DNA of 8,358 bases from an uncultured Lachnospiraceae bacterium (GTDB lineage: Bacteria; Bacillota_A; Clostridia; Lachnospirales; Lachnospiraceae): positions 1 through 8,358 of the forward strand of contig CAJUGZ010000195.1 in NCBI GenBank assembly GCA_910585855.1, given 5' to 3'. The position numbers and the translations under genes were made by a program. Each line of letters begins with the position of its first letter. The stretch's first letter is position 1. The notes beneath the pieces were generated by a model that worked only from the letters and a program-made list of their open reading frames with translations, ran no database searches and was not told the DNA's origin. This document shows positions 1 through 5,952 of the stretch, piece by piece.

Positions 1-110
1 GATGAACCGAAATCAGAAGCCCTAGACTTTCTTACCGTTTGGAGCGGAGCAGGCGAAGAACAGAAGCCAACCGCCTCTTGCGTCCGGTGAAAGAAACTCT
101 TTTCTAGCAT
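1..110 (+). repeat. Possible right-end remnant of a third copy of the A/B repeat element
   Basis: Bases 15-85 align over nearly the same length (71 versus 72 nt) with 6176-6247, the right end of element B, in the same orientation. Shared blocks are AGAAG-C-TAGA, then CTT followed by TTTGGA, then GCGGA, and a 15-base block CCGC-TCT-GCGTCC (71-85) with 13 matches. The AGAAG hairpin survives (15-19 with 28-32, including one G-U pair). The stretch that would be the 28-bp arm is the most diverged. Only the right end lies in the window, so the matching left arm cannot be tested. No coding potential is seen here. The similarity was found by eye and could be overestimated. Confidence 0.45.
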
Positions 111-151
111 CCTATTTTCAAAAGTTTAATTAAAGGAAATTTTTTTTGTAC

Positions 152-180
152 TTGACAAAGAAATCATTCTAGACTATGAT
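152..180 (+). promoter_or_regulatory. Sigma-A promoter of the proS T-box unit
   Basis: A perfect -35 box TTGACA (152-157) and a near-perfect -10 box TATGAT (175-180) are separated by 17 bp. Transcription would start near 187, giving a leader of about 330 nt before proS, a usual length for a T-box leader. A T-rich tract lies just upstream at 139-148. A second pair, TTGACG at 194-199 and TATAAA at 213-218, is too closely spaced to be convincing. Confidence 0.9.
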
Positions 181-186
181 GGAAAA

Positions 187-464
187 ATAAAATTGACGTT
201 GAAAAGGGATAGTATAAAACAGGAATGTTTGCAGAGAAGGAGTCGTTTGGTGTAAGATTCTAACAGGAGTGTTTTAGAACCTGCCTTGGAGTTCTGTATG
301 AAAGTGCAGCGCAGATCCGGCGTTATCGGGTAAAGTGAGAGAATGAAGATTGGCAGATTGTTATTTTTATAGAAAGAGTTTGCCGATATTTCGTTAAATA
401 GGGTGGTACCGCCGAGCTTTCGGTCCCTGTGGAGTTTTGCAGGAACAGAAGGCTTTTTGTTTTT
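187..464 (+). promoter_or_regulatory. T-box riboswitch leader of proS
   Basis: The diagnostic T-box sequence GGGTGGTACCGCC is at 401-413. It can form the antiterminator with CGGTCCCT at 421-428 (CCGA 412-415 with TCGG 420-423, and GGG with CCC). Upstream are stem I landmarks: AGAGAAGGAG (234-243), GGTGTAAG (249-256), a GAAC...TTGGAGT apical strand (277-292), and a stem ACAGGA (219-224) with TTCTGT (292-297). A GGCGTTATC stretch follows near 319-327. Uncharged tRNA binding would favour the antiterminator and allow proS expression. The specifier triplet could not be fixed by hand. A proline CCG lies at 317-319 in the context AGAT-CCG-G. The GAA motif at 300-302 is instead followed by AGTGCA, which would read GTG or TGC. 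Confidence 0.92.
415..464 (+). terminator. T-box intrinsic terminator (default OFF fold)
   Basis: AGCTTTCGGTCCCTGT (415-430) pairs with GCAGGAACAGAAGGCT (439-454), with two mismatches and two G-U pairs. A T-rich run extends to 464. The left arm shares 420-428 with the antiterminator, giving the mutually exclusive folds expected of a T-box. Confidence 0.85.
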
Positions 465-516
465 GCAAAAGTTTTGGAGATTGATAAAATATAATAGGAT
501 TTTGGAGGAGGAAATT

Positions 517-1953
517 ATGGCACAGGAAAAGAAATTGGTAGAAGCAATTACTTCAATGGAAGAGGATTTTGCCCAGTGGTATACGGATGTGGTGAAAAAA
601 GCGGAATTAATTGAGTATTCCAGTGTGCGGGGCTGTATGATTTTAAGACCGAATGGATATGCCATTTGGGAAAATATTCAGAAACAGTTAGATGCCAGAT
701 TTAAAGAAACAGGTGTGGAAAATGTCTATATGCCGATGTTTATTCCAGAGAGTCTGCTGCAAAAGGAGAAAGATCATGTAGAGGGATTTGCACCAGAGGT
801 TGCATGGGTAACTGCTGGCGGCGGGCAGCAGCTGCAGGAGAGGCTTTGTGTCAGACCGACTTCAGAAACACTGTTTTGTGATCTGTATGCTAATATTGTA
901 CATTCTTATCGGGATTTGCCAAAATTGTATAATCAGTGGTGTTCTGTAGTGCGCTGGGAAAAGACGACCAGACCGTTTTTAAGAAGTATGGAGTTTTTGT
1001 GGCAAGAGGGGCATACCGCACATGCTACGACAGAAGAAGCAGAAGAGAGAACAAAGCAGATGTTAAATGTCTATGCTGATTTTTGTGAAGAAGTGCTGGC
1101 AATTCCTATGATAAAAGGACGAAAGACAGAGAAAGAAAAGTTTGCCGGTGCAGAGGCAACTTATACGATTGAAGCGATGATGCATGATGGAAAAGCACTG
1201 CAGTCTGGAACCAGTCATAATTTCGGAGATGGATTTGCAAAGGCGTTTGGGATTCAGTATACAGATAAGGATAATCAGTTAAAATATGTACATCAGACTT
1301 CTTGGGGAATGTCTACTCGTATTATTGGAGCAATTATTATGGTACATGGAGATAATAGTGGATTGGTGCTTCCGCCAAAGGTTGCTCCGACACAGGTTAT
1401 GGTAATTCCGATTGCACAGCATAAGGAAGGGGTTTTGGATAAGGCATATAGTCTTCGGGATCGATTGTCTGCTAAATATCGGGTAAAGGTAGATGACAGC
1501 GAAAAAAGTCCGGGCTGGAAGTTTAGCGAGCAGGAGATGCGCGGAATTCCGGTTCGAATTGAGATTGGACCAAAGGATATAGAAGCAAATCAGGCAGTCG
1601 TGGTACGTCGGGATACTAGAGAAAAAATTGTGGTATCTTTGGAGGAATTGGAAAGCAGAGTGGGTGAGATTTTAGATACGATGCAAAAGGAGATGCTTGA
1701 ACGTGCAAGGGTGCATCGGGATGCGCATACTACTACAGCAGAAACTTATGAAGAGTTTCAGGATGCAGTTGCCAATAAGCCGGGATTTATTAAGGCAATG
1801 TGGTGTGGAGAGGAAGCATGTGAAAATAAGATTAAGGAAGATACAACTGCTACTTCCCGCTGTATGCCGTTTGAACAAGAGGAGATTGGGAAAACATGTG
1901 TATGTTGTGGAAAACCAGCTAAAGTTATGGTATATTGGGGAAAGGCATATTGA
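517..1953 (+). CDS. proS: Prolyl-tRNA synthetase, archaeal/eukaryotic type
   Basis: This class II aminoacyl-tRNA synthetase charges tRNA-Pro with proline in the cytoplasm. The product is 478 aa. The ATG at 517 is chosen because GGAGGAGG (504-511) lies at correct spacing; the frame is open upstream to 403, but that part lies inside the T-box. Visible signatures are RPTSE (113-117), motif 2 with R146-W-E148 leading into the MEFLWQEGHTAH block (158-169), and motif 3 ending GMSTR (R268). The anticodon-binding domain begins near residue 290. The C-terminal domain carries cysteines 430, 435, 449, 461, 463 and 464, as in the zinc-binding domain of this subgroup, and ends in the typical terminal tyrosine (WGKAY). 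The bacterial-type editing (INS) insertion between motifs 2 and 3 is absent. The length fits the family. Expression should be controlled by the T-box, and the unit ends at the terminator at 2004. Confidence 0.97.
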   Translation: MAQEKKLVEAITSMEEDFAQWYTDVVKKAELIEYSSVRGCMILRPNGYAIWENIQKQLDARFKETGVENVYMPMFIPESLLQKEKDHVEGFAPEVAWVTAGGGQQLQERLCVRPTSETLFCDLYANIVHSYRDLPKLYNQWCSVVRWEKTTRPFLRSMEFLWQEGHTAHATTEEAEERTKQMLNVYADFCEEVLAIPMIKGRKTEKEKFAGAEATYTIEAMMHDGKALQSGTSHNFGDGFAKAFGIQYTDKDNQLKYVHQTSWGMSTRIIGAIIMVHGDNSGLVLPPKVAPTQVMVIPIAQHKEGVLDKAYSLRDRLSAKYRVKVDDSEKSPGWKFSEQEMRGIPVRIEIGPKDIEANQAVVVRRDTREKIVVSLEELESRVGEILDTMQKEMLERARVHRDAHTTTAETYEEFQDAVANKPGFIKAMWCGEEACENKIKEDTTATSRCMPFEQEEIGKTCVCCGKPAKVMVYWGKAY

Positions 1954-2003
1954 TGGTATGTTTGGAATAATTTTTGAACTTAAATAGTATTTTTATTTTG
2001 TCT

Positions 2004-2057
2004 GCCGACATGGAAATGTGTACTTTAGCATAGGAAATGTCGGCTTTGCTTTTTTGT
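2004..2057 (+). terminator. Intrinsic terminator after proS
   Basis: GCCGACAT (2004-2011) pairs perfectly with ATGTCGGC (2037-2044) and is followed by TTTGCTTTTTTG. The loop is long at 25 nt, but the stem and T-tract are clear and lie about 50 bp past the proS stop. It separates proS from cca transcription. Confidence 0.8.
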
Positions 2058-2063
2058 TTATAT

Positions 2064-2095
2064 TAAGCGTCGAAAAGATTGACGCTTAGTATAAT
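2064..2095. promoter_or_regulatory. Perfect 8-bp inverted repeat abutting a TATAAT box
   Basis: TAAGCGTC (2064-2071) and GACGCTTA (2081-2088) form a perfect dyad with a 9-nt spacer. A TATAAT follows at once (2090-2095), but no good -35 lies 16-18 bp upstream. No T-tract follows on either strand, so this is not an obvious terminator. The position suits an operator over a cca promoter, or a second leader hairpin. The function is not determined. Confidence 0.4.
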
Positions 2096-2110
2096 AATAT
2101 ACACACAGCC

Positions 2111-2134
2111 GCACGGCAAATCTTTTTGCCGTGC
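2111..2134 (+). other. Perfect 10-bp stem-loop in the cca leader
   Basis: GCACGGCAAA (2111-2120) pairs with TTTGCCGTGC (2125-2134) around the loop TCTT. It lies 17 bp before the GGGG of the cca ribosome binding site. It is GC-rich at the base and stable, but no T-run follows, so it is not a standard terminator. It could stabilise the cca mRNA or act as an attenuator or pause. A GTG at 2131 in the cca frame lies inside this stem and is therefore an unlikely start. Confidence 0.6.
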
Positions 2135-2163
2135 AGTATAAATATAGAAATGGGGAATGGAAG

Positions 2164-3441
2164 ATGAATCAGATTAGACTGCCAAAGGATGTGTCGTTTA
2201 TCATAAAAGAATTAAATAAGGCAGGTTATGAGGCTTATGCAGTAGGAGGATGTGTACGTGATATACTTTTAGATCGAGAACCAAAGGATTGGGATATTAC
2301 AACTTGTGCATCACCGTTAGAGGTGAAGAAACTTTTTCGAAGGACGATTGATACTGGACTGCAGCATGGAACGGTTACGGTAATGCTGCATCGGGTGGGA
2401 TATGAGGTAACAACTTATCGGATTGACGGGGAATATCAGGACGGACGCCATCCGAAAGAGGTTGTTTTTACAAAAAGTTTAACAGAGGATTTGAAACGCC
2501 GGGATTTTACCATTAATGCAATGGCGTATAACGAGGAAAGTGGAATAGTGGATCAATTTAACGGAATACAGGATTTGGAAAAAAAAGTAATTCGCTGTGT
2601 GGGAGATGCAAGGGAACGTTTTGGGGAAGATGCTTTGCGTATGCTTCGTGCCGTGCGGTTTGCTGCACAGTTAGGGTTTATGATTGAAGAAAAGACAGAG
2701 GAAGCGATTGTATATTTGGCAAATACATTGGAAAAAGTCAGTCGGGAACGAATTCAGGTGGAATTGAGCAAACTGCTGCTTTCTAAACATCCAGAGTGGA
2801 TAAAAAAAGTATATCAAATCGGACTTTCTCCTTATGCACTCCCTAATACAGAGGAATTTTGCAAAAAAGAAGTGCAGAATAAAGTAGTTCGAATGTTAAA
2901 CTATCTTCCGGCTGATTCGATTTTACGCTGGGCGGGTTTTTTATCATTTTATACCAAGGCAAGTGAGGGAGAGCGGGTGTTAAAAGGCTTGAAATTTGAT
3001 AATCATACAGTGGAATATGTTTCAAAACTGATACAATATTTGCCGCAGCAGGCAGAACCAGAAGAAAAAAAGATTCGTTATGCACTTTATGAAATGGGAA
3101 AGGAGATTTATTCACTTTATCTTATATTAAAAAAGGCAGAACTTCTGGCAGAAAAAGAAGAAGCAGAAGGGGAGAAAAAAAGAGAGTTTTGCTTAAAAGA
3201 AAAACAACTGGAAGAAACAGAGTATCTCTATCACAAAATAATAGAAAGAGGAGATTGTATTTCTTTAAAAATGTTAGCAGTATCGGGGAAAGATTTGATG
3301 GCAGAGGGAATTCCGGCTGGAAAAGAGATAGGAGGATTATTGAATCAACTGCTCTGTCGAGTGTTGGATGAGCCGACTGAAAATGAAAAAGAGAAACTGC
3401 TTATAGTTCTTGCAGAAATGCGTAAAAGATATTTTAATTAA
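2164..3441 (+). CDS. cca: CCA-adding enzyme (tRNA nucleotidyltransferase, class II)
   Basis: This enzyme adds or repairs the 3'-terminal CCA of tRNAs using CTP and ATP. The product is 425 aa, a usual length. Order of motifs: VGGCVRD (27-33); the metal-binding aspartates in D42-W-D44; the YRIDGEYQDGRHP stretch (85-97); RRDFTINAMAYN (112-123), which links the catalytic and base-selecting parts; EDALRMLR (155-162) followed by AVRFAAQLGF; and the SRERIQVELSKLL helix. The C-terminal part (about residue 240 onward) is less conserved, lysine/glutamate-rich and presumably tRNA-binding. No HD phosphohydrolase motif is evident. The ATG at 2164 is preferred, with GGGG at 2152-2155 upstream. The frame is open back to 2131, but that start would sit inside a hairpin. 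The gene lies between two hairpins and a separate sporulation-type promoter, so it may be monocistronic. Confidence 0.95.
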   Translation: MNQIRLPKDVSFIIKELNKAGYEAYAVGGCVRDILLDREPKDWDITTCASPLEVKKLFRRTIDTGLQHGTVTVMLHRVGYEVTTYRIDGEYQDGRHPKEVVFTKSLTEDLKRRDFTINAMAYNEESGIVDQFNGIQDLEKKVIRCVGDARERFGEDALRMLRAVRFAAQLGFMIEEKTEEAIVYLANTLEKVSRERIQVELSKLLLSKHPEWIKKVYQIGLSPYALPNTEEFCKKEVQNKVVRMLNYLPADSILRWAGFLSFYTKASEGERVLKGLKFDNHTVEYVSKLIQYLPQQAEPEEKKIRYALYEMGKEIYSLYLILKKAELLAEKEEAEGEKKREFCLKEKQLEETEYLYHKIIERGDCISLKMLAVSGKDLMAEGIPAGKEIGGLLNQLLCRVLDEPTENEKEKLLIVLAEMRKRYFN

Positions 3442-3447
3442 AATTGT

Positions 3448-3476
3448 ACATAGTCTTAGAGTAAAATTCATAAGAT
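3448..3476 (+). promoter_or_regulatory. Candidate sigma-E (mother-cell sporulation) promoter
   Basis: ACATAGT (3448-3454) resembles the Bacillus/Clostridium sigma-E -35 (K-M-ATATT) at five of seven positions. After exactly 14 bp comes CATAAGAT (3469-3476), which fits CATACAMT at six of eight. No sigma-A pair is seen here. The site precedes a CotS-family gene, the expected kind of target. The motif is short and was matched by eye. Confidence 0.45.
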
Positions 3477-3541
3477 GAAAGGACAGGAGGTTCTATTGCT
3501 ATAGTAGTTTGGTTAAAAATAAGTTTTATGGAGGGGTAATA

Positions 3542-4546
3542 GTGGGAAATGAGAAACTGACAGCAGTATATGATCAATATGAATGGAAGATTACAAAGAG
3601 TATACGGACAAGAGGAGCAATTCTTTGTGAAACAGAGGAAGGGGTGAAGCTGTTAAAGGAGTTTCGAGGATCTTTAGGACGTTTGGAACTGGAAGATAAG
3701 GTGTTGAACCTTTTATCGGAAGAAGGAATCAGTACAGATACTTATGTAAGAAACAAAAATGGGCAAATTTTAACGCTGGACAGTGATGGGACTGGCTATG
3801 TATTAAAAAACTGGTTTGATGGAAGAGAGTGCGATGTAAAAAATGCACAGGAGATATTGGCAGCCGTAAGGAGTTTAGCAAGACTTCATAAGGGACTGCT
3901 GCGGATTTCTTCTAAAATTACAAGGGATGTTTCACAGGAAGAAGAACCAGATTTGCGGGAAGAGCTGTTTCATCACCAAAAGGAATTAAAACGAGCCCGT
4001 TCTTTTGTGCGGAACAGACGGAAAAAAAGTGAGTTTGAATATGCGATTTTAAAAGATTTTGAGCATTTTTATATGCAGGGGGAAAATGCATTAGAATTGC
4101 TGCAGAAATCAGATTATGAGCGGCGTAAGAAAGAGGCAAAAGAGAAAGGGATTTTTTGCCATGGAAATTATAATCAGCACAATATTATGGTAAGTATGCG
4201 CCGGATGAGTATTGTAAACTTTGAACATATGAACCACAATTTTCAGGTAATGGATTTTTATTTGTTTTTAAGAAAAATTATGGAAAAGTGCAACTGGGAG
4301 CGGCATTTGGGATTTGCTATGTTAGAAGAATATGAAAGAGAGAGAAAGTTAGAAGAGGGGGAGCGGGCAATTCTATTTGCGATGTTGTCCTATCCTGAAA
4401 AGTTTTGGAAGATTGTAAATCATTATTATAATGGAAATAAAGCGTGGATTTCACAAAAAGATGTTGATAAGCTGACAAATGTGATTCATCAGGAAGAGGA
4501 GAAACAGCAGTTTTTGTCGGAGATGCGGGGAAAGCAGAAGGAATAA
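3542..4546 (+). CDS. CotS-family spore coat protein, probable pseudokinase
   Basis: The 334-aa product resembles the CotS/CotI/YutH family, spore coat proteins with an aminoglycoside-phosphotransferase/kinase-like fold. An N-terminal small lobe (about 1-95, with GAILCETEEGVKLLK) leads to the hinge-like YVLKNWFDGREC, a helical region, and CHGNYNQHNIMV (206-217), the equivalent of the catalytic loop HGDxxxxN. There the usual Asp is Asn209. The next metal-binding position, usually DFD or similar, reads Asn226-Phe-Glu. With both aspartates changed, normal phosphotransfer is doubtful and a structural coat role is likelier. The start GTG 3542 has GGAGGGG (3530-3536) five bases upstream; an in-frame TTG at 3509 lacks a well-placed site. 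The gene probably has its own sporulation promoter. No terminator hairpin follows directly, and element A begins 46 bp after the stop. Confidence 0.8.
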   Translation: MGNEKLTAVYDQYEWKITKSIRTRGAILCETEEGVKLLKEFRGSLGRLELEDKVLNLLSEEGISTDTYVRNKNGQILTLDSDGTGYVLKNWFDGRECDVKNAQEILAAVRSLARLHKGLLRISSKITRDVSQEEEPDLREELFHHQKELKRARSFVRNRRKKSEFEYAILKDFEHFYMQGENALELLQKSDYERRKKEAKEKGIFCHGNYNQHNIMVSMRRMSIVNFEHMNHNFQVMDFYLFLRKIMEKCNWERHLGFAMLEEYERERKLEEGERAILFAMLSYPEKFWKIVNHYYNGNKAWISQKDVDKLTNVIHQEEEKQQFLSEMRGKQKE

Positions 4547-4591
4547 GGGGGTGGGGGTTAAGTGTCTGTTTCGTATCTTGGTATATATTGA

Positions 4592-4965
4592 TTTTTTTCC
4601 AAGAGGACGCCAGATGCAAAAACCCTAGGCAGACTGCTGTTCCGGTTTCCAAAAAGTAAGAAGTTCTAGACTTCTGCATTTTAGCATATCCAGCCGGACA
4701 GACCGGGGCGCAATTCGCCCTTATGGCAGTCAAAATGTTACGGGCGTACCAAAGGGTGTGGGCTGCTGTAATAAAATGGCTTCTCTTTTATACGGGCTAA
4801 GCACGCCCCTTTTTTTGCATACCCTGCATGGAAGCAGGATATGCAAAAAATCTTAGGTTTTCTGGCAGAAGTCAAGAACTTCTAACTTTTTTCCAAAGTC
4901 ACTGCAGTCTGCCTAGGGTTTTTGCATCTGGCTGTTTCTTGACTCCTGAAAAGGCAAAAAAAGAA
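4592..4965 (-). repeat. Repeat element copy A (MITE-like, about 370 bp)
   Basis: This non-coding element is homologous along its whole length to the reverse complement of 5889-6262. The core 4610-4931 is bounded by a perfect 28-bp inverted repeat (4610-4637 and 4904-4931, beginning CCAGATGC). Homology extends outside the core on both sides: TTTTCCA and AGAGGACG on the left, CTGTTTCT-GAC-CC and an A-run on the right. So the 28-bp arms are not the extreme ends. The arms continue inward as imperfect repeats containing AGAAGT...ACTTCT. No transposase gene is present. The reading frames in the two copies are shifted and interrupted relative to each other (for example a TAG-type break after SKK in copy A), so the element is not protein-coding. 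No target-site duplication could be recognised. The strand given follows the RNA sense argued from the hairpins. Confidence 0.88.
4610..4931 (-). ncRNA. Candidate structured RNA core of copy A
   Basis: The 322-nt core can fold on the minus strand into a multi-hairpin structure closed by the 28-bp stem. Internal stems are: AGAAGT/ACTTCT twice, just inside each arm; a 17-bp stem 4811-4827 with 4834-4850 around a 6-nt loop; GGGCG/CGCCC (4706-4710 with 4716-4720); and CCGG/CCGG (4694-4697 with 4703-4706). The 17-bp stem has one C-A mismatch on the plus strand (4822 with 4839), which becomes a G-U pair on the minus strand. Whether it is transcribed is unknown, and no promoter was identified for it. 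Confidence 0.4.
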
Positions 4966-5113
4966 TGAGATCGAGTGATGAAATGGGATTTGAAAAGTTA
5001 GTGTTTATGCGGACTTTCGCTCAATGATGCGAAGTGTTCAGTTTCGGATATTTGTATTACTATTGATTGTATTTTTCTTTGAAAATCTTGTTCTGTTCTA
5101 GTTTGGCGAGAAG
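4966..5113. other. Gene-free stretch between element A and the orphan gene
   Basis: No coding region or terminator is supported here. A short dyad TTCGC...GCGAA lies at about 5024-5041. The sequence is AT-rich, like the cassette it precedes, and unlike the GC-richer repeat core. Confidence 0.5.
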
Positions 5114-5122
5114 TGGTATAAT
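5114..5122 (+). promoter_or_regulatory. Extended -10 promoter of the orphan gene
   Basis: TGG-TATAAT (5114-5122) is a perfect -10 with the TGn extension. The -35 position 17 bp upstream (TGTTCT, 5094-5099) is weak, which extended -10 promoters tolerate. It lies 51 bp before the ATG at 5174. Confidence 0.6.
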
Positions 5123-5173
5123 TAAATAAAAAGTCAAATATATAAATCAGTGTTAGTCTAAGAGGCGATTTGT

Positions 5174-5713
5174 ATGAAATTAAATAAAAAAAGTGGTATA
5201 TTTCGGTTAGAGCATGAAGTAATCACACAATGCGGCATATCGAAAGAGCGTTTTCGTAAAGTGAGTGGAAGCCAGTGGGAAAATATATACCAGAAGATTG
5301 CAGAAAAATATGCAGATAAAACAAAAATATGGAAAAACGGTCTGCATTGGGCTAATACGAATGGTTATAGTCCTAAAAGTATGAAAAAACTTCTTGGGTG
5401 TTATGTGGTTGATTATTCAACATGGTTTTATTTTTTGCCTCAAATTATAAAAGAAGAGAATAAAATGGTTTACTTTCTAATCGACAGGGGGAGCGATTGG
5501 TATGAGGGAGAAGAATTTTGGATATTTGAAAGTTATGTATCTGAGTTAGTAAAAGCCCTTGATTTACTAAATCATACGTCTTTTTTAGACAATGGCTGGT
5601 TAGATTATTATATTATTTCAAAAAAATATCAATGGCTTATTGGTTTCAATCATCACAATATAATTTCATGCATTGGAGAGGGATTAAATCTTGACTGCTT
5701 CAAAAATCGATAA
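5174..5713 (+). CDS. Orphan 179-aa protein, immunity-like small domain (possibly DUF6756-like)
   Basis: This is a soluble protein without signal peptide or membrane segment. The N-terminal third is basic and variable. The C-terminal part has the conserved look of a small single-domain family: WFYFLP (about 92-97), then VYFLIDRGSDWYEGEEFWIFES, and the signature YYIISKKYQWLIGFNHHN followed by a glycine. From memory this resembles DUF6756-type proteins (ISKKxEWL...NHHD...G), often found as orphan genes or near polymorphic-toxin immunity genes. That assignment was not checked. The ATG 5174 has a modest AGAGG (5161-5165). The gene is AT-rich, enclosed by two inverted repeat elements, and followed 56 bp later by a second small gene start. 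Acquisition as an accessory cassette is likely. No toxin partner is visible. Confidence 0.75.
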   Translation: MKLNKKSGIFRLEHEVITQCGISKERFRKVSGSQWENIYQKIAEKYADKTKIWKNGLHWANTNGYSPKSMKKLLGCYVVDYSTWFYFLPQIIKEENKMVYFLIDRGSDWYEGEEFWIFESYVSELVKALDLLNHTSFLDNGWLDYYIISKKYQWLIGFNHHNIISCIGEGLNLDCFKNR

Positions 5714-5769
5714 TTTTGTTTTCAAAGAAGCGGCAGGACGAGAAATTATTATCTTTAAGGAGTAGCAAT

Positions 5770-5952
5770 ATGAATAACCTACAAAAAGATACTATTTTAA
5801 CATTGCTGAAAACGGATAAAATGAACAATAATTATACAAATAATTATTGGTTCTCATATAAAGACTATATAGACATGTGTGTTGTTTTTTCTTTTTTTTG
5901 TTTCGGGGTCGAGAAACAGCCAGATGCGGAAACCTTGGGCAGCCTGCAGTGA
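5770..5952 (+). pseudogene. Small gene fused into or truncated by repeat element B
   Basis: AAGGAG (5757-5762) sits 7 bp before ATG 5770, a better ribosome binding site than that of the gene upstream. About 40 codons (MNNLQKDTILTLLKTDK..., rich in Asn and Tyr) are cassette-like AT-rich sequence. From about 5889 the frame enters element B, and its last 20 or so residues (...VEKQPDAETLGSLQ) are encoded by repeat sequence before a TGA at 5950-5952. The likely history is insertion of element B into a short gene. A stretch just past the element (6263-6338) is open in one frame and ends in a basic tail, so it could be the lost 3' end, but that is unproven. The family is not recognised. Confidence 0.6.

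Noticed and set aside
403..516. In-frame N-terminal extension of ProRS from a GTG at 403
   Set aside because: It would start inside the T-box antiterminator, while the ATG at 517 has a strong GGAGGAGG and gives the normal family length.
174..665. 163-codon open frame on the minus strand across the proS leader
   Set aside because: It lies antisense to the promoter, the T-box and the start of proS. Those features fully explain the sequence, and the predicted protein looks like no known family.
3475..3504. Nine-codon frame starting ATG 3475 before the CotS-like gene
   Set aside because: It overlaps the candidate -10 box and has no ribosome binding site in front of it. It is too short to support.
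4526..4559. G-rich run (GGGG, then GGGGGTGGGGG) after the CotS-like stop as a G-quadruplex
   Set aside because: Only three tracts of three or more G are present, so a stable three-tier quadruplex is not supported.
4317..4733. 138-codon minus-strand frame running from the CotS-like gene into element A
   Set aside because: It is antisense to a supported gene and crosses the repeat boundary. It is a chance frame.
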